Shown: positions 1-5,730 of the stretch, piece after piece | Numbering within the stretch: position 1 is the stretch's first letter | Layout: each line of letters starts with the position of its first letter | Assembly: GCA_030620925.1 (NCBI GenBank) | Contig: JAUXIQ010000067.1 | Coordinates: 1 to 8,429 of the forward strand | From: JAUXIQ01 sp030620925 [NCBI: Nitrospinota bacterium] | Lineage (GTDB): Bacteria; JAUXIQ01 | Direction: 5' to 3' | Length of the DNA: 8,429 bases | Notes under the pieces: model-generated | The model's database searches: none | What the model saw: the letters and a program-made list of their open reading frames with translations, nothing else | Told to the model about the DNA's origin: nothing | Translations under genes and position numbers: made by a program

Positions 1-1
1 A

Positions 2-223
2 CAGATAAACATTTTGGAAAAGGCTTTTCGTGCCACAGTTACGACAGCTATTAATCGCGAATTGAATATATTGCGAAGGAACGGAATGACGGGTCAAAAC
101 CTATTGAGTACTCTCATTAATATCTACCATCAGCACAATATGAAGGAGCGGTTGGATAACCGTAGGCTGATATTAGAGGATCATCTGATTCCTAAGATAG
201 TGTGTAGTGAATATTTGATGTAA
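2..223 (+). CDS. C-terminal fragment of an unidentified protein (5' end outside window)
   Basis: The reading frame is open from the first complete codon (base 2) to a TAA at 221-223, giving 73 residues. The only nearby start is a TTG at 14 with no convincing ribosome site, so this is most likely the tail of a longer gene rather than a small gene. The residues look like a folded alpha-helical C-terminus (AINRELNILRRNG, LINIYHQHNMKE) ending in a hydrophobic segment, IPKIVCSEYLM. That ending reminds me of the C-terminal tails of some large SNF2-type helicase-related proteins, but this is from memory and weak; no catalytic motif is visible. The stretch is much more AT-rich (about 38% GC) than the genes to its right, which may mark a region of different ancestry. 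The gene converges on the leftward operon. Confidence 0.55.
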   Translation, partial: QINILEKAFRATVTTAINRELNILRRNGMTGQNLLSTLINIYHQHNMKERLDNRRLILEDHLIPKIVCSEYLM

Positions 224-240
224 CACTACATATATGTTAC
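220..240. repeat. Small inverted repeat between convergent genes
   Basis: GTAACA at 220-225 and TGTTAC at 235-240 form a perfect 6-bp inverted repeat with a 9-base AT-rich loop. It includes the TAA stop of the rightward partial gene and lies 3 bases past the end of the leftward 77-residue gene. Its place between two converging genes would suit a bidirectional terminator. However, the stem is short, rich in A and T, and has no U-tract on either strand, so terminator function is only a possibility. Confidence 0.25.
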
Positions 241-243
241 CAG

Positions 244-477
244 TCAGCCGTAGGTTTCTTCGATGATGCGGTTAAAACGGGGGACGTAGATGAGGTCGTA
301 GACGTTGCCCTTGTCGGGGAACAGGGCCAGCACTTTCAGGCGGGTGTTCTTTAATAACGACTTTATCTCGTTTCCGGAAAGGTCGCCCCGGCTCAGCTTC
401 CCGGCCGCGCCGTCGACGATATCGCGCAGCATGGCTATCTTGACGTCTTCCCAGAGCGCTTCGTCATCTTTCTCCAT
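244..477 (-). CDS. Conserved-looking small protein of unknown function (77 aa)
   Basis: This is an ATG-started frame of 77 codons ending in TGA, the last gene of the leftward block. I do not recognise the family. The protein is soluble and mixed alpha/beta in appearance. An acidic N-terminus (MEKDDEALWEDVKIAML) probably forms a helix, followed by a charged middle and a hydrophobic strand-like part (LKVLALFPDKGNVYDLIYV). It has no cysteine, signal peptide or membrane segment. It starts 12 bases after the radical SAM stop codon, in the same frame, separated by TAG and four sense codons that contain a run of eight A. No good Shine-Dalgarno site sits at the usual distance; the nearest AGGAG is 17 bases upstream, inside the end of the radical SAM gene. 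Translation is therefore probably coupled to that gene, or arises by readthrough. It could be an accessory protein of the radical SAM enzyme, which is inference from position only. Confidence 0.65.
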   Translation of the reverse strand: MEKDDEALWEDVKIAMLRDIVDGAAGKLSRGDLSGNEIKSLLKNTRLKVLALFPDKGNVYDLIYVPRFNRIIEETYG

Positions 478-489
478 GTTTTTTTTCGG

Positions 490-1929
490 CTAATCTCCTG
501 CCAGCTTCCTCAGTATGTCCCAGAAGGCCCCCCGATAGCCCTCTTCCTTTATGGCTTTGAGGAGGAGGCTGTTGTCGTTATAGTTAAAGTTGTCGTCCAC
601 TTCTTCCTGGCGGGCGAAAAAGAACCTCCGGTCGCCGCCCACCAGCCTTTCCACTACGTCCATCATCCCCTCACCCAGTGTCGGCGAGACGTAGAAGGTG
701 GGGTGGAAGAAATCTTCCTCGCCGGGGTGTGCGCCGTAGATATCCGGTCGGCCCTCAACACTTTCCTCATTTATAACAATATCCGCCATCTCCAGCCCTG
801 GATAGAGCCGAACACCGGCGTTTATACCTACCCTGACGGGCGAGAGCTCTTTCATCAGGCCGATGGTCCGGGCCAGGGTATCCTCGGTCTCCCCCGGGCC
901 GCCGATGAGGAGGTCGAACATGAAGGGGATGCCCGTCTCCCTGCAGATGGATGCGGTGCGTATCAGGTCTTCCCTCTTGAAATCGCGCCCCAGACCCTCC
1001 AGGATTTCGTCGCAGCCGCTGTCCACACCGAAATTTATTCCCGCGCATCCCGCCTCGACCATGAGCCGGGCAAGCTCTGCGTCGAACGGCAGTGGCGACA
1101 GGTAGGTATACCATCGGATGCGGTCGCCCAGTTTTCGTCTCGCAAGCTCGCGGCATACTTCACGGGCATGGTCGTAGGGCAGGTTGAACTCGCTGTCGCA
1201 GGTGTGGAAATGGTTCACCCCCCGGGATAGTAGAGACTCTATTTCGCCTGCTACATCAGAGGGGGGCTTCAACCGGTAGCGCCTCCCTTTGATGACCGGC
1301 TCCGGGCAGAAGACGCACCCGCTGTCGCAGCCGCGCCCCGCCTCGAAACTTCCCATGCCCCCTTCATCGTGGTAGCGCCGGTTGTCCACCCAATCCCGCC
1401 CCAGGGGGGGCATGGAGGAGAAATCGGGAAAACAGGCCGGGTTTTTTCGGTAACCATCGCCCTCTCTATATATCAGGCCCGGCACGCCGCGAACATCCTC
1501 GCCGCGGGCGAGACGCTCGGCCAGCTCGAGGATGGGGACCTCCCCGTCCCCCCATATCCCGAAAGGGACGCCGCAATACCCGGCTATGCGCTCCGGAAAA
1601 ATGGAGTAGCCCGTCCCGCCCAGCACTATGGGTGCATCTGAATGGCGTCTCACGGCATCCACCACCTCTTTCAGGCGGGGCACCATGAAATCTCTGCTCA
1701 CGTAGTAGACGTCATCGGTGTTTCTGAAGGTGATGCCTATGAGGAGATATTCATTTCCGCCGAGGGCGTGTGCTATGTCTTCCTCCACGTCCCTTGAGAA
1801 ACAGAGGTCGAGAAGCTCCGCCCTGAAGCCGCCCGAATGGAGTGCGGAGGCGAGGTAGTCCAGGGCCACCGGCGCAACGGGGGGCTTGATCCGGTTCGGA
1901 TTAATCAGTAGCACTGATTTATCGGGCAT
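490..1929 (-). CDS. Radical SAM protein with B12-binding-like N-terminal domain
   Basis: This is a radical SAM enzyme of unknown substrate, 479 residues from the ATG at 1929. A GTG at 1941 would add four residues; neither start has a strong ribosome site, and the ATG gives the usual start, MPDKSVLLINPN. Residues 1 to about 140 resemble the Rossmann-type cobalamin-binding domain common in this class (VLLINPN near the start, then VLGGTGYSIFPE). The expected DxHxxG motif for the lower cobalt ligand is not visible: the matching place reads DLCFSR. The radical SAM core follows with the iron-sulfur motif CDSGCVFC (Cys 201, 205, 208), a GINFGVDSG segment, and GGPGET at 343-348. The roughly 100-residue tail after the barrel has no motif I can name. 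The gene lies 48 bases after the GNAT gene and 12 bases before a 77-residue gene. Methyltransferase, C-C bond forming or other radical chemistry cannot be told apart from sequence alone. Confidence 0.85.
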   Translation of the reverse strand: MPDKSVLLINPNRIKPPVAPVALDYLASALHSGGFRAELLDLCFSRDVEEDIAHALGGNEYLLIGITFRNTDDVYYVSRDFMVPRLKEVVDAVRRHSDAPIVLGGTGYSIFPERIAGYCGVPFGIWGDGEVPILELAERLARGEDVRGVPGLIYREGDGYRKNPACFPDFSSMPPLGRDWVDNRRYHDEGGMGSFEAGRGCDSGCVFCPEPVIKGRRYRLKPPSDVAGEIESLLSRGVNHFHTCDSEFNLPYDHAREVCRELARRKLGDRIRWYTYLSPLPFDAELARLMVEAGCAGINFGVDSGCDEILEGLGRDFKREDLIRTASICRETGIPFMFDLLIGGPGETEDTLARTIGLMKELSPVRVGINAGVRLYPGLEMADIVINEESVEGRPDIYGAHPGEEDFFHPTFYVSPTLGEGMMDVVERLVGGDRRFFFARQEEVDDNFNYNDNSLLLKAIKEEGYRGAFWDILRKLAGD

Positions 1930-1977
1930 CTGCGTTTCCACTGCGGCTCAACCATGAAATGCGGTCGCGTCCGGGGA

Positions 1978-3018
1978 TCATCGCTGGTCGAGATAAATTC
2001 TATCCAGCCCCAGCAGGTCTACGGACTCATCAAGTATCACCGCGTAGAGGTTGAGGTAAGTGGGATACTCTACGAACCCCATGAGCCTGAACACCGTCTC
2101 GTCCATGCAGGGCGGGCCCATGATGTTCGCTACTATATTTCCCTGCTCTTTTATTCTGGACAGGGCGGCGGCGATGAGGGCCGAGGTCTGTATGCCGTCC
2201 AGGCTCCCGAACCAGACGTTGTCAAAAGTGGCCACCTGCTCCACCGTCTTGGCGATACGGGGCATGGTGAAGTAGTTTAGGAGCCCCTCCACTTTTCCCT
2301 CCACTTCCATGACCAGCGTGTCGGAAAATGGAGGATGGCGGAGCTGCCAGGCCAGCTCCTCCTCGCTGTCCCAGACCCTGGCGAAAGGCACGCTGTGCCG
2401 GATGCCGTTAAGCAGCTCCAGGCAGCGGGGGAGATCGGAATCCTGGTAAGGGCGGATGTCGCCCTGGTAGCCGGTAACGGCAGGAATATCCACCTGCACC
2501 TTGCTCCAGTCCACCCTGCTCTTAGCCGAGAGCTTGGAGGTATCCAGTATGCGCACCCTGAGCGGACATTTGTAAACCAGTTGCACCTTGACGTCCCGCT
2601 CATCCCCGTAGCGCTTATACAGGGGTTCGGAGGCGTGTCCTTCCTGCAGGTAGACGAAGGTGCACTGATAACCCTTCTCTCTGTTTCTCCGCAGTCGTTC
2701 TTCCACCAGCCTCCAGCCTATCTTCTTCCGGCGGTGGTCGGCGTGGGCGGTGAAAAAGGTGGACATGGTGGTCTTGAGGGGCCGCTCGCCCAGGTACATA
2801 CTGCGGTGGAATGAGGAGCCGAAGCCGACTATCTCCTCCCCGAGATATGCGCCCACCAGAAGCTCCTCATCCGCGCCGGGGGCCTGAAAGTGCCACTTGA
2901 GGAACTCCGGTGTATAGTCCAGGCGCGGCTCCCTGTGATAATCCTTATCCCATGCGACGTCCATCATGGAATATAGTTGCTCTATATCCGAATCGAAAGT
3001 CTTGATGGCGTAATCCAT
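1978..3018 (-). CDS. GNAT-family N-acyltransferase, probably two-domain
   Basis: The protein has 346 residues, about twice the length of a single GNAT domain. The N-terminal half (about 1-155) carries an acetyl-CoA-binding motif A at 92-105, HADHRRKKIGWRLV, which matches the family pattern HxxYRGKGIGxxLV with Gly101 kept, and a later PLYKRYGD segment typical of motif B. The second half (about 185-346) opens with DIRPYQDSDLPRCLELLN, which looks like the start of another GNAT fold. It lacks a clear acyl-CoA loop, so it may be a degenerate repeat used for substrate binding. The likely reaction is transfer of an acyl group from CoA to an amine, with unknown substrate. The ATG at 3018 has a GGGAGG ribosome site ten bases upstream. 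This site is partly covered by a possible hairpin. The gene lies between ridA and the radical SAM gene in the leftward operon. Confidence 0.8.
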   Translation of the reverse strand: MDYAIKTFDSDIEQLYSMMDVAWDKDYHREPRLDYTPEFLKWHFQAPGADEELLVGAYLGEEIVGFGSSFHRSMYLGERPLKTTMSTFFTAHADHRRKKIGWRLVEERLRRNREKGYQCTFVYLQEGHASEPLYKRYGDERDVKVQLVYKCPLRVRILDTSKLSAKSRVDWSKVQVDIPAVTGYQGDIRPYQDSDLPRCLELLNGIRHSVPFARVWDSEEELAWQLRHPPFSDTLVMEVEGKVEGLLNYFTMPRIAKTVEQVATFDNVWFGSLDGIQTSALIAAALSRIKEQGNIVANIMGPPCMDETVFRLMGFVEYPTYLNLYAVILDESVDLLGLDRIYLDQR

Positions 3019-3025
3019 CGGATCA

Positions 3026-3046
3026 AGGCCTCCCTTTTTCAGGCCT
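3026..3046 (-). promoter_or_regulatory. Possible hairpin overlapping the GNAT ribosome-binding site
   Basis: On the transcribed (minus) strand AGGCCT, a 9-base loop GAAAAAGGG and a second AGGCCT can form a GC-rich 6-bp stem. The 3' arm includes part of the GGGAGG Shine-Dalgarno sequence (3029-3034) of the GNAT gene. It sits in the 43-base gap after ridA. It could lower translation of the GNAT gene relative to ridA. There is no U-tract, so it is not an intrinsic terminator. The stem is visible in sequence; the regulatory role is inference. Confidence 0.3.
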
Positions 3047-3061
3047 GCGCTCCGGTCCGTA

Positions 3062-3457
3062 TCACTTGCTGCGGCAGGCTATGCATTCGATCTCCACCAG
3101 AAGCCCCTCCGCCAGGGCGGCAACCTGGAAGCAGCTCCGGGCGGGCTGATTGTCGGGGAAATATCCCCTGTAGATTTCGTTGAGCTTGCCGAAATTCTTC
3201 ATATCGGTCAGGAAAACGGTGACTTTCAATACGTCATCCAGGGATGAATCCGTTCCCTCGAGAATAATTTTAACGTTGTCCAGCGTCCTCCTCACCTGCT
3301 CCTCGAAACTGCCCTTGACCAGTTGGTCCGACTGAGGATCGAATGAGACCTGCCCCGATACGAATATCAGGTCCCCGTAAGCGGTTGCCTGGGAAAAAGG
3401 CAGGTTGAGCTTCTCGAACCCGGGTCCATTTTCTACGTGTATAATCTCCTTTTTCAT
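3062..3457 (-). CDS. ridA: RidA/YjgF/UK114-family enamine/imine deaminase
   Basis: At 131 residues this matches the normal family size. RidA proteins are cytosolic trimers that hydrolyse reactive enamines and imines such as 2-aminoacrylate, formed by pyridoxal-phosphate enzymes, and so protect those enzymes. Family signs are FVSGQVSFDP at 32-41, the helix EEQVRRTLDNVKIIL, TVFLTDM at 80-86 and PARSCFQVAAL at 105-115, followed by VEIECIA. Arg107 and Glu122 align with Arg105 and Glu120 of Escherichia coli RidA, and Cys109 matches the conserved Cys107, so an active deaminase is likely. The ATG at 3457 has an AGGAGG site at 3463-3468, five bases away. The gene starts 41 bases after the phosphate permease. 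RidA members outside the archetype subgroup have other imine substrates, so the symbol is by family rather than proven substrate. Confidence 0.92.
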   Translation of the reverse strand: MKKEIIHVENGPGFEKLNLPFSQATAYGDLIFVSGQVSFDPQSDQLVKGSFEEQVRRTLDNVKIILEGTDSSLDDVLKVTVFLTDMKNFGKLNEIYRGYFPDNQPARSCFQVAALAEGLLVEIECIACRSK

Positions 3458-3498
3458 TTCTCCCTCCTCTGCTTATGCAATGTCGGTTAACTAAAAAA

Positions 3499-4746
3499 TC
3501 ATCCGTAAAAACGACTAAGGATAAGGTAGATAACTATGGTCAAACCCGCGGTGAAAGGTACGGTCAACAGCCAGGACTTTACGATGTTGCCTATTATCTT
3601 GAGGTTGAGCGCTCCCATTCCCCTGGCCAGGCCGACCCCCACCACGCAGCCCACAAGGGTGTGCGTGGTTGAGATGGGCATACCCATTTTGGAAGCAACG
3701 AGAACGGTGGTGGCTCCCGCAAACTCGGCCGAAAACCCCCGTGAAGGCGTCATCTCAGTGATTTTTTTACCCAGTGTCTCCATCACCCTGTAGCCCCAGG
3801 TCGCTATCCCCACGGCAATGCCTACGCCACCCATCAGGAGAATCCAGGACGGCACTTCCACTTTAAGCGTCACTACACCGCTTTTTACCACTGAGTATAT
3901 GGCCACCAGCGGTCCGACAGAGTTAGCCACATCGTTGGACCCGTGTGCAAAAGCCACATAGGCTGCAGTAATTATCTGCAGGTGGCGGAAAACGCCCTCC
4001 ATGGTGGCAAACTCCTCGTGCAGGTTCTCATGTGATTCGGGCAAGGCCTTTATCAATACCTTAACTACTACCATGGCCGCCAACCCCGCTCCGATGGAGA
4101 TGACCAGGGCTTCCCATAAAGGCAGATTCAGATGCAGGTTTTTAAGCCCCTTGTAAATCAAGGCCATACTTATGAGTGCGAAAACGCAAAATACCAGGTA
4201 AGGAGCGTATTGCTTGACGGCGCTCGATGGGCTCTCTGTATTTATAATCTTTTTCTGTATGAAGGTAAACACGGCAAAAGCGATTACTCCGCCTGCAACC
4301 GGCGATATAAGCCAGCTTAAGACCACCATTCCCATCTTGCTCCAATCAACGGAAAAGAAACCTCCTCCTATTATTCCGAAACCCATGATGGCCCCGATGA
4401 TGGAATGCGTGGTGGAGACCGGCATCCCGAAATAGGTGGCTATCTGGAGCCAGATACCGGCGGAGAGGAGAGCAGCAAACATTCCTATCACGAAGGCGTC
4501 GGGGTTTCCTTCGAAAATCACGGGGTCCACTATCCCTTTGCGCACCGTATCCGTAACTTGCGCCCCGACGAATACAGCGCCTATGGTAGTAAGAATGCCG
4601 GCCACGAAAATCGCCTGCCGCAACGTTATGGCTTTTGAAGCCACGGAGGTGGCCATGGAGTTGGCCACATCGTTGGCGCCTATATTCCAGGCCATGTACA
4701 TGCCGGCAGCCATAGCGGCGAGGAGGAAGCCGTACTCAAATCCCAT
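3499..4746 (-). CDS. pit: PiT-family inorganic phosphate transporter
   Basis: This is an integral membrane permease of the PiT (PF01384) family, which brings in phosphate, usually as a metal-phosphate complex, coupled to H+ or Na+. It has the internal duplication of the family: GANDVANS at 23-30 pairs with GSNDVANS at 269-276, and MPVSTTHS (108-115) pairs with MPISTTHT (356-363). About ten hydrophobic segments can be seen, with a charged loop near residues 234-255. The length of 415 residues is normal for a bacterial member. I prefer the ATG at 4746, which has a GAGG site nine bases upstream; a TTG at 4761 would add five residues but would use that site's own bases. It follows the DUF47 gene by 59 bases, the usual partner arrangement. 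Sulfate permeases of the same fold are possible, but the paired signatures and the DUF47 neighbour favour phosphate. Confidence 0.95.
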   Translation of the reverse strand: MGFEYGFLLAAMAAGMYMAWNIGANDVANSMATSVASKAITLRQAIFVAGILTTIGAVFVGAQVTDTVRKGIVDPVIFEGNPDAFVIGMFAALLSAGIWLQIATYFGMPVSTTHSIIGAIMGFGIIGGGFFSVDWSKMGMVVLSWLISPVAGGVIAFAVFTFIQKKIINTESPSSAVKQYAPYLVFCVFALISMALIYKGLKNLHLNLPLWEALVISIGAGLAAMVVVKVLIKALPESHENLHEEFATMEGVFRHLQIITAAYVAFAHGSNDVANSVGPLVAIYSVVKSGVVTLKVEVPSWILLMGGVGIAVGIATWGYRVMETLGKKITEMTPSRGFSAEFAGATTVLVASKMGMPISTTHTLVGCVVGVGLARGMGALNLKIIGNIVKSWLLTVPFTAGLTIVIYLILSRFYG

Positions 4747-4805
4747 CTGGACGAACCTCAACTTTAATTGGAGTAACAGAAGAGTTCAATTTAGAGGCGC
4801 AGGCT

Positions 4806-5477
4806 CTACTTCTGAAGGAACATGCGAATTTGTTTTCCCACCTTCTCAGCGTCGTTGCTGAGCTGCCCCAGCTTCTTGAAAATCTCCACCCACATGAACA
4901 CCGCCACAGGCTCCAGCTCCTTTTCCATGGAGAACAGAAGCTGAGCCAGCTTGTACTGCCGCTTGTCGGCCTCCCATTCCATGGTCCCGTGCTCTTCGAT
5001 CATCTTCAGCACTTTCCCCGACTCGGGCCCCCCGAAGGAAGCCTCCACAAGCTCATCCAGCTCATTCACTATTTCCCGGGACCTGTAGCATACCCGCAGT
5101 ACATGGTCCACCACCTCGCGCAGGCTGGCCTCCATCCAGGAGGGGCATTCCATCTTACGCATGTTGACCAGTGCCGCCAGGTCCTCCACCGAATCGCTAA
5201 TGTCGTCCTGAGCCGAGAGGAGCTTGAGGAGGTCGGTGCGGTCCACGGGAAGGAACAGGCTTTTCGGCAGGTTGTCGCGGATGTCGTTTTTTAACTCGTC
5301 GGCATCGTGCTCCAGCCGCATTATCTGTTTGGATAAAGCTTTCTGCTCGTCGTGATCCTTCTGATAGAGGGCTTCGAACAGGGGAGTAACCAGGTCCAGA
5401 CACTCCTTCACCTTGGTCATGTGCTCCTGAAGGGGGAGAAAAGGTGATTTAGTGAAAAGTTTGGAAATGGATCTCAC
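4806..5477 (-). CDS. DUF47 / PhoU-like Pit accessory protein
   Basis: This is a cytosolic all-helical protein of the PhoU-related DUF47 (TIGR00153) family, typically encoded beside Pit permeases and thought to regulate or assist phosphate uptake. The first 20 residues, KLFTKSPFLPLQEHMTKV and neighbours, are the usual family start. Acidic and metal-coordinating PhoU-like helices follow: LEHDADELKNDIRDNLPKS near 56-75, and AQDDISDSVEDLAALV near 89-104. A second E..AD...D segment, MEWEADKRQYKLAQLLFSME, lies near 166-185, and the protein ends in NDAEKVGKQIRMFLQK. I place the start at the GTG at 5477 (223 residues) because TAGGAGG lies seven bases upstream and the resulting N-terminus fits the family. 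A GTG at 5531 would add 18 residues and swallow this site. It is the first gene of the leftward operon, behind a promoter at 5601-5629. Confidence 0.92.
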   Translation of the reverse strand: MRSISKLFTKSPFLPLQEHMTKVKECLDLVTPLFEALYQKDHDEQKALSKQIMRLEHDADELKNDIRDNLPKSLFLPVDRTDLLKLLSAQDDISDSVEDLAALVNMRKMECPSWMEASLREVVDHVLRVCYRSREIVNELDELVEASFGGPESGKVLKMIEEHGTMEWEADKRQYKLAQLLFSMEKELEPVAVFMWVEIFKKLGQLSNDAEKVGKQIRMFLQK

Positions 5478-5484
5478 GGTAGTT

Positions 5485-5491
5485 CCTCCTA
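5485..5491 (-). promoter_or_regulatory. Ribosome-binding site that fixes the DUF47 start
   Basis: The minus strand reads TAGGAGG, a near-complete Shine-Dalgarno sequence, seven bases before the GTG at 5475-5477. No comparable site precedes the in-frame upstream GTG at 5531. This decides the start in favour of the 223-residue protein. Confidence 0.8.
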
Positions 5492-5600
5492 AGCGTGTTA
5501 TATCTTCCGTGGAAAGGCTGGCGAGCCTCACCAGGTCTGATCAATAATAGATTACTTCCTCCGTGGTTACCATAAAGTAAGCCGCCACAACCAGCGCTCT

Positions 5601-5629
5601 ATTATAAATCTATTCCCATCAAGAGTTAA
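5601..5629 (-). promoter_or_regulatory. Sigma-70-like promoter of the leftward phosphate operon
   Basis: On the minus strand TTAACT (5629-5624) serves as a -35 box with four of six consensus bases. A 17-base spacer follows, then TATAAT (5606-5601), a perfect -10 box. Transcription would start near 5594 and leave a leader of about 117 bases before the DUF47 start. A 6-base direct repeat, AATAGA on the minus strand (5609-5614 and 5598-5603), with an 11-base pitch overlaps the -10 region and could be an operator. The boxes are read directly; activity and regulation are inferred. Confidence 0.6.
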
Positions 5630-5671
5630 GTAAAAATGTCAGACGGGTCGATAGTTTTCAGCAGTATGGTT

Positions 5672-5700
5672 TTGAAATTTAACACCTGATATTATATTAT
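5672..5700 (+). promoter_or_regulatory. Sigma-70-like promoter of the ArsA-family operon
   Basis: TTGAAA at 5672-5677, a 17-base spacer and TATTAT at 5695-5700 make a good sigma-70-type promoter, each box with five of six consensus bases. The start point would be near 5707, giving a short leader of about 24 bases that holds the GGAG ribosome site at 5719-5722. It is divergent from the phosphate operon promoter, with about 42 bases between the two -35 boxes. Confidence 0.6.
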
Positions 5701-5730
5701 TACTGGCTATCATCGAAAGGAGAGATGAAG

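Noticed and set aside
244-477. 77-residue protein as a radical-SAM-modified peptide precursor (RiPP)
   Set aside because: It has no leader/core pattern, no cysteine and no repeated or low-complexity C-terminal core, and it looks like a small folded protein.
703-1230. 175-codon plus-strand open frame
   Set aside because: It lies wholly antisense to the radical SAM gene, whose motifs are clear; long antisense frames are common in GC-rich coding DNA, and the product shows no recognisable domain.
4792-4808. TAGAG/CTCTA inverted repeat at the DUF47 stop codon as an intrinsic terminator
   Set aside because: The 5-bp stem is weak and has no following U-tract; the permease gene follows closely and should be co-transcribed.
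5478-5531. Upstream GTG at 5531 as start of the DUF47 protein
   Set aside because: The 18 extra residues do not look like the family start and they include the TAGGAGG ribosome site of the GTG at 5477.
5679-5700. TTAACA near the rightward promoter as a Bacillus-type PhoP box
   Set aside because: Only one copy of the core is present; the sequences at the expected 11-base steps do not match.
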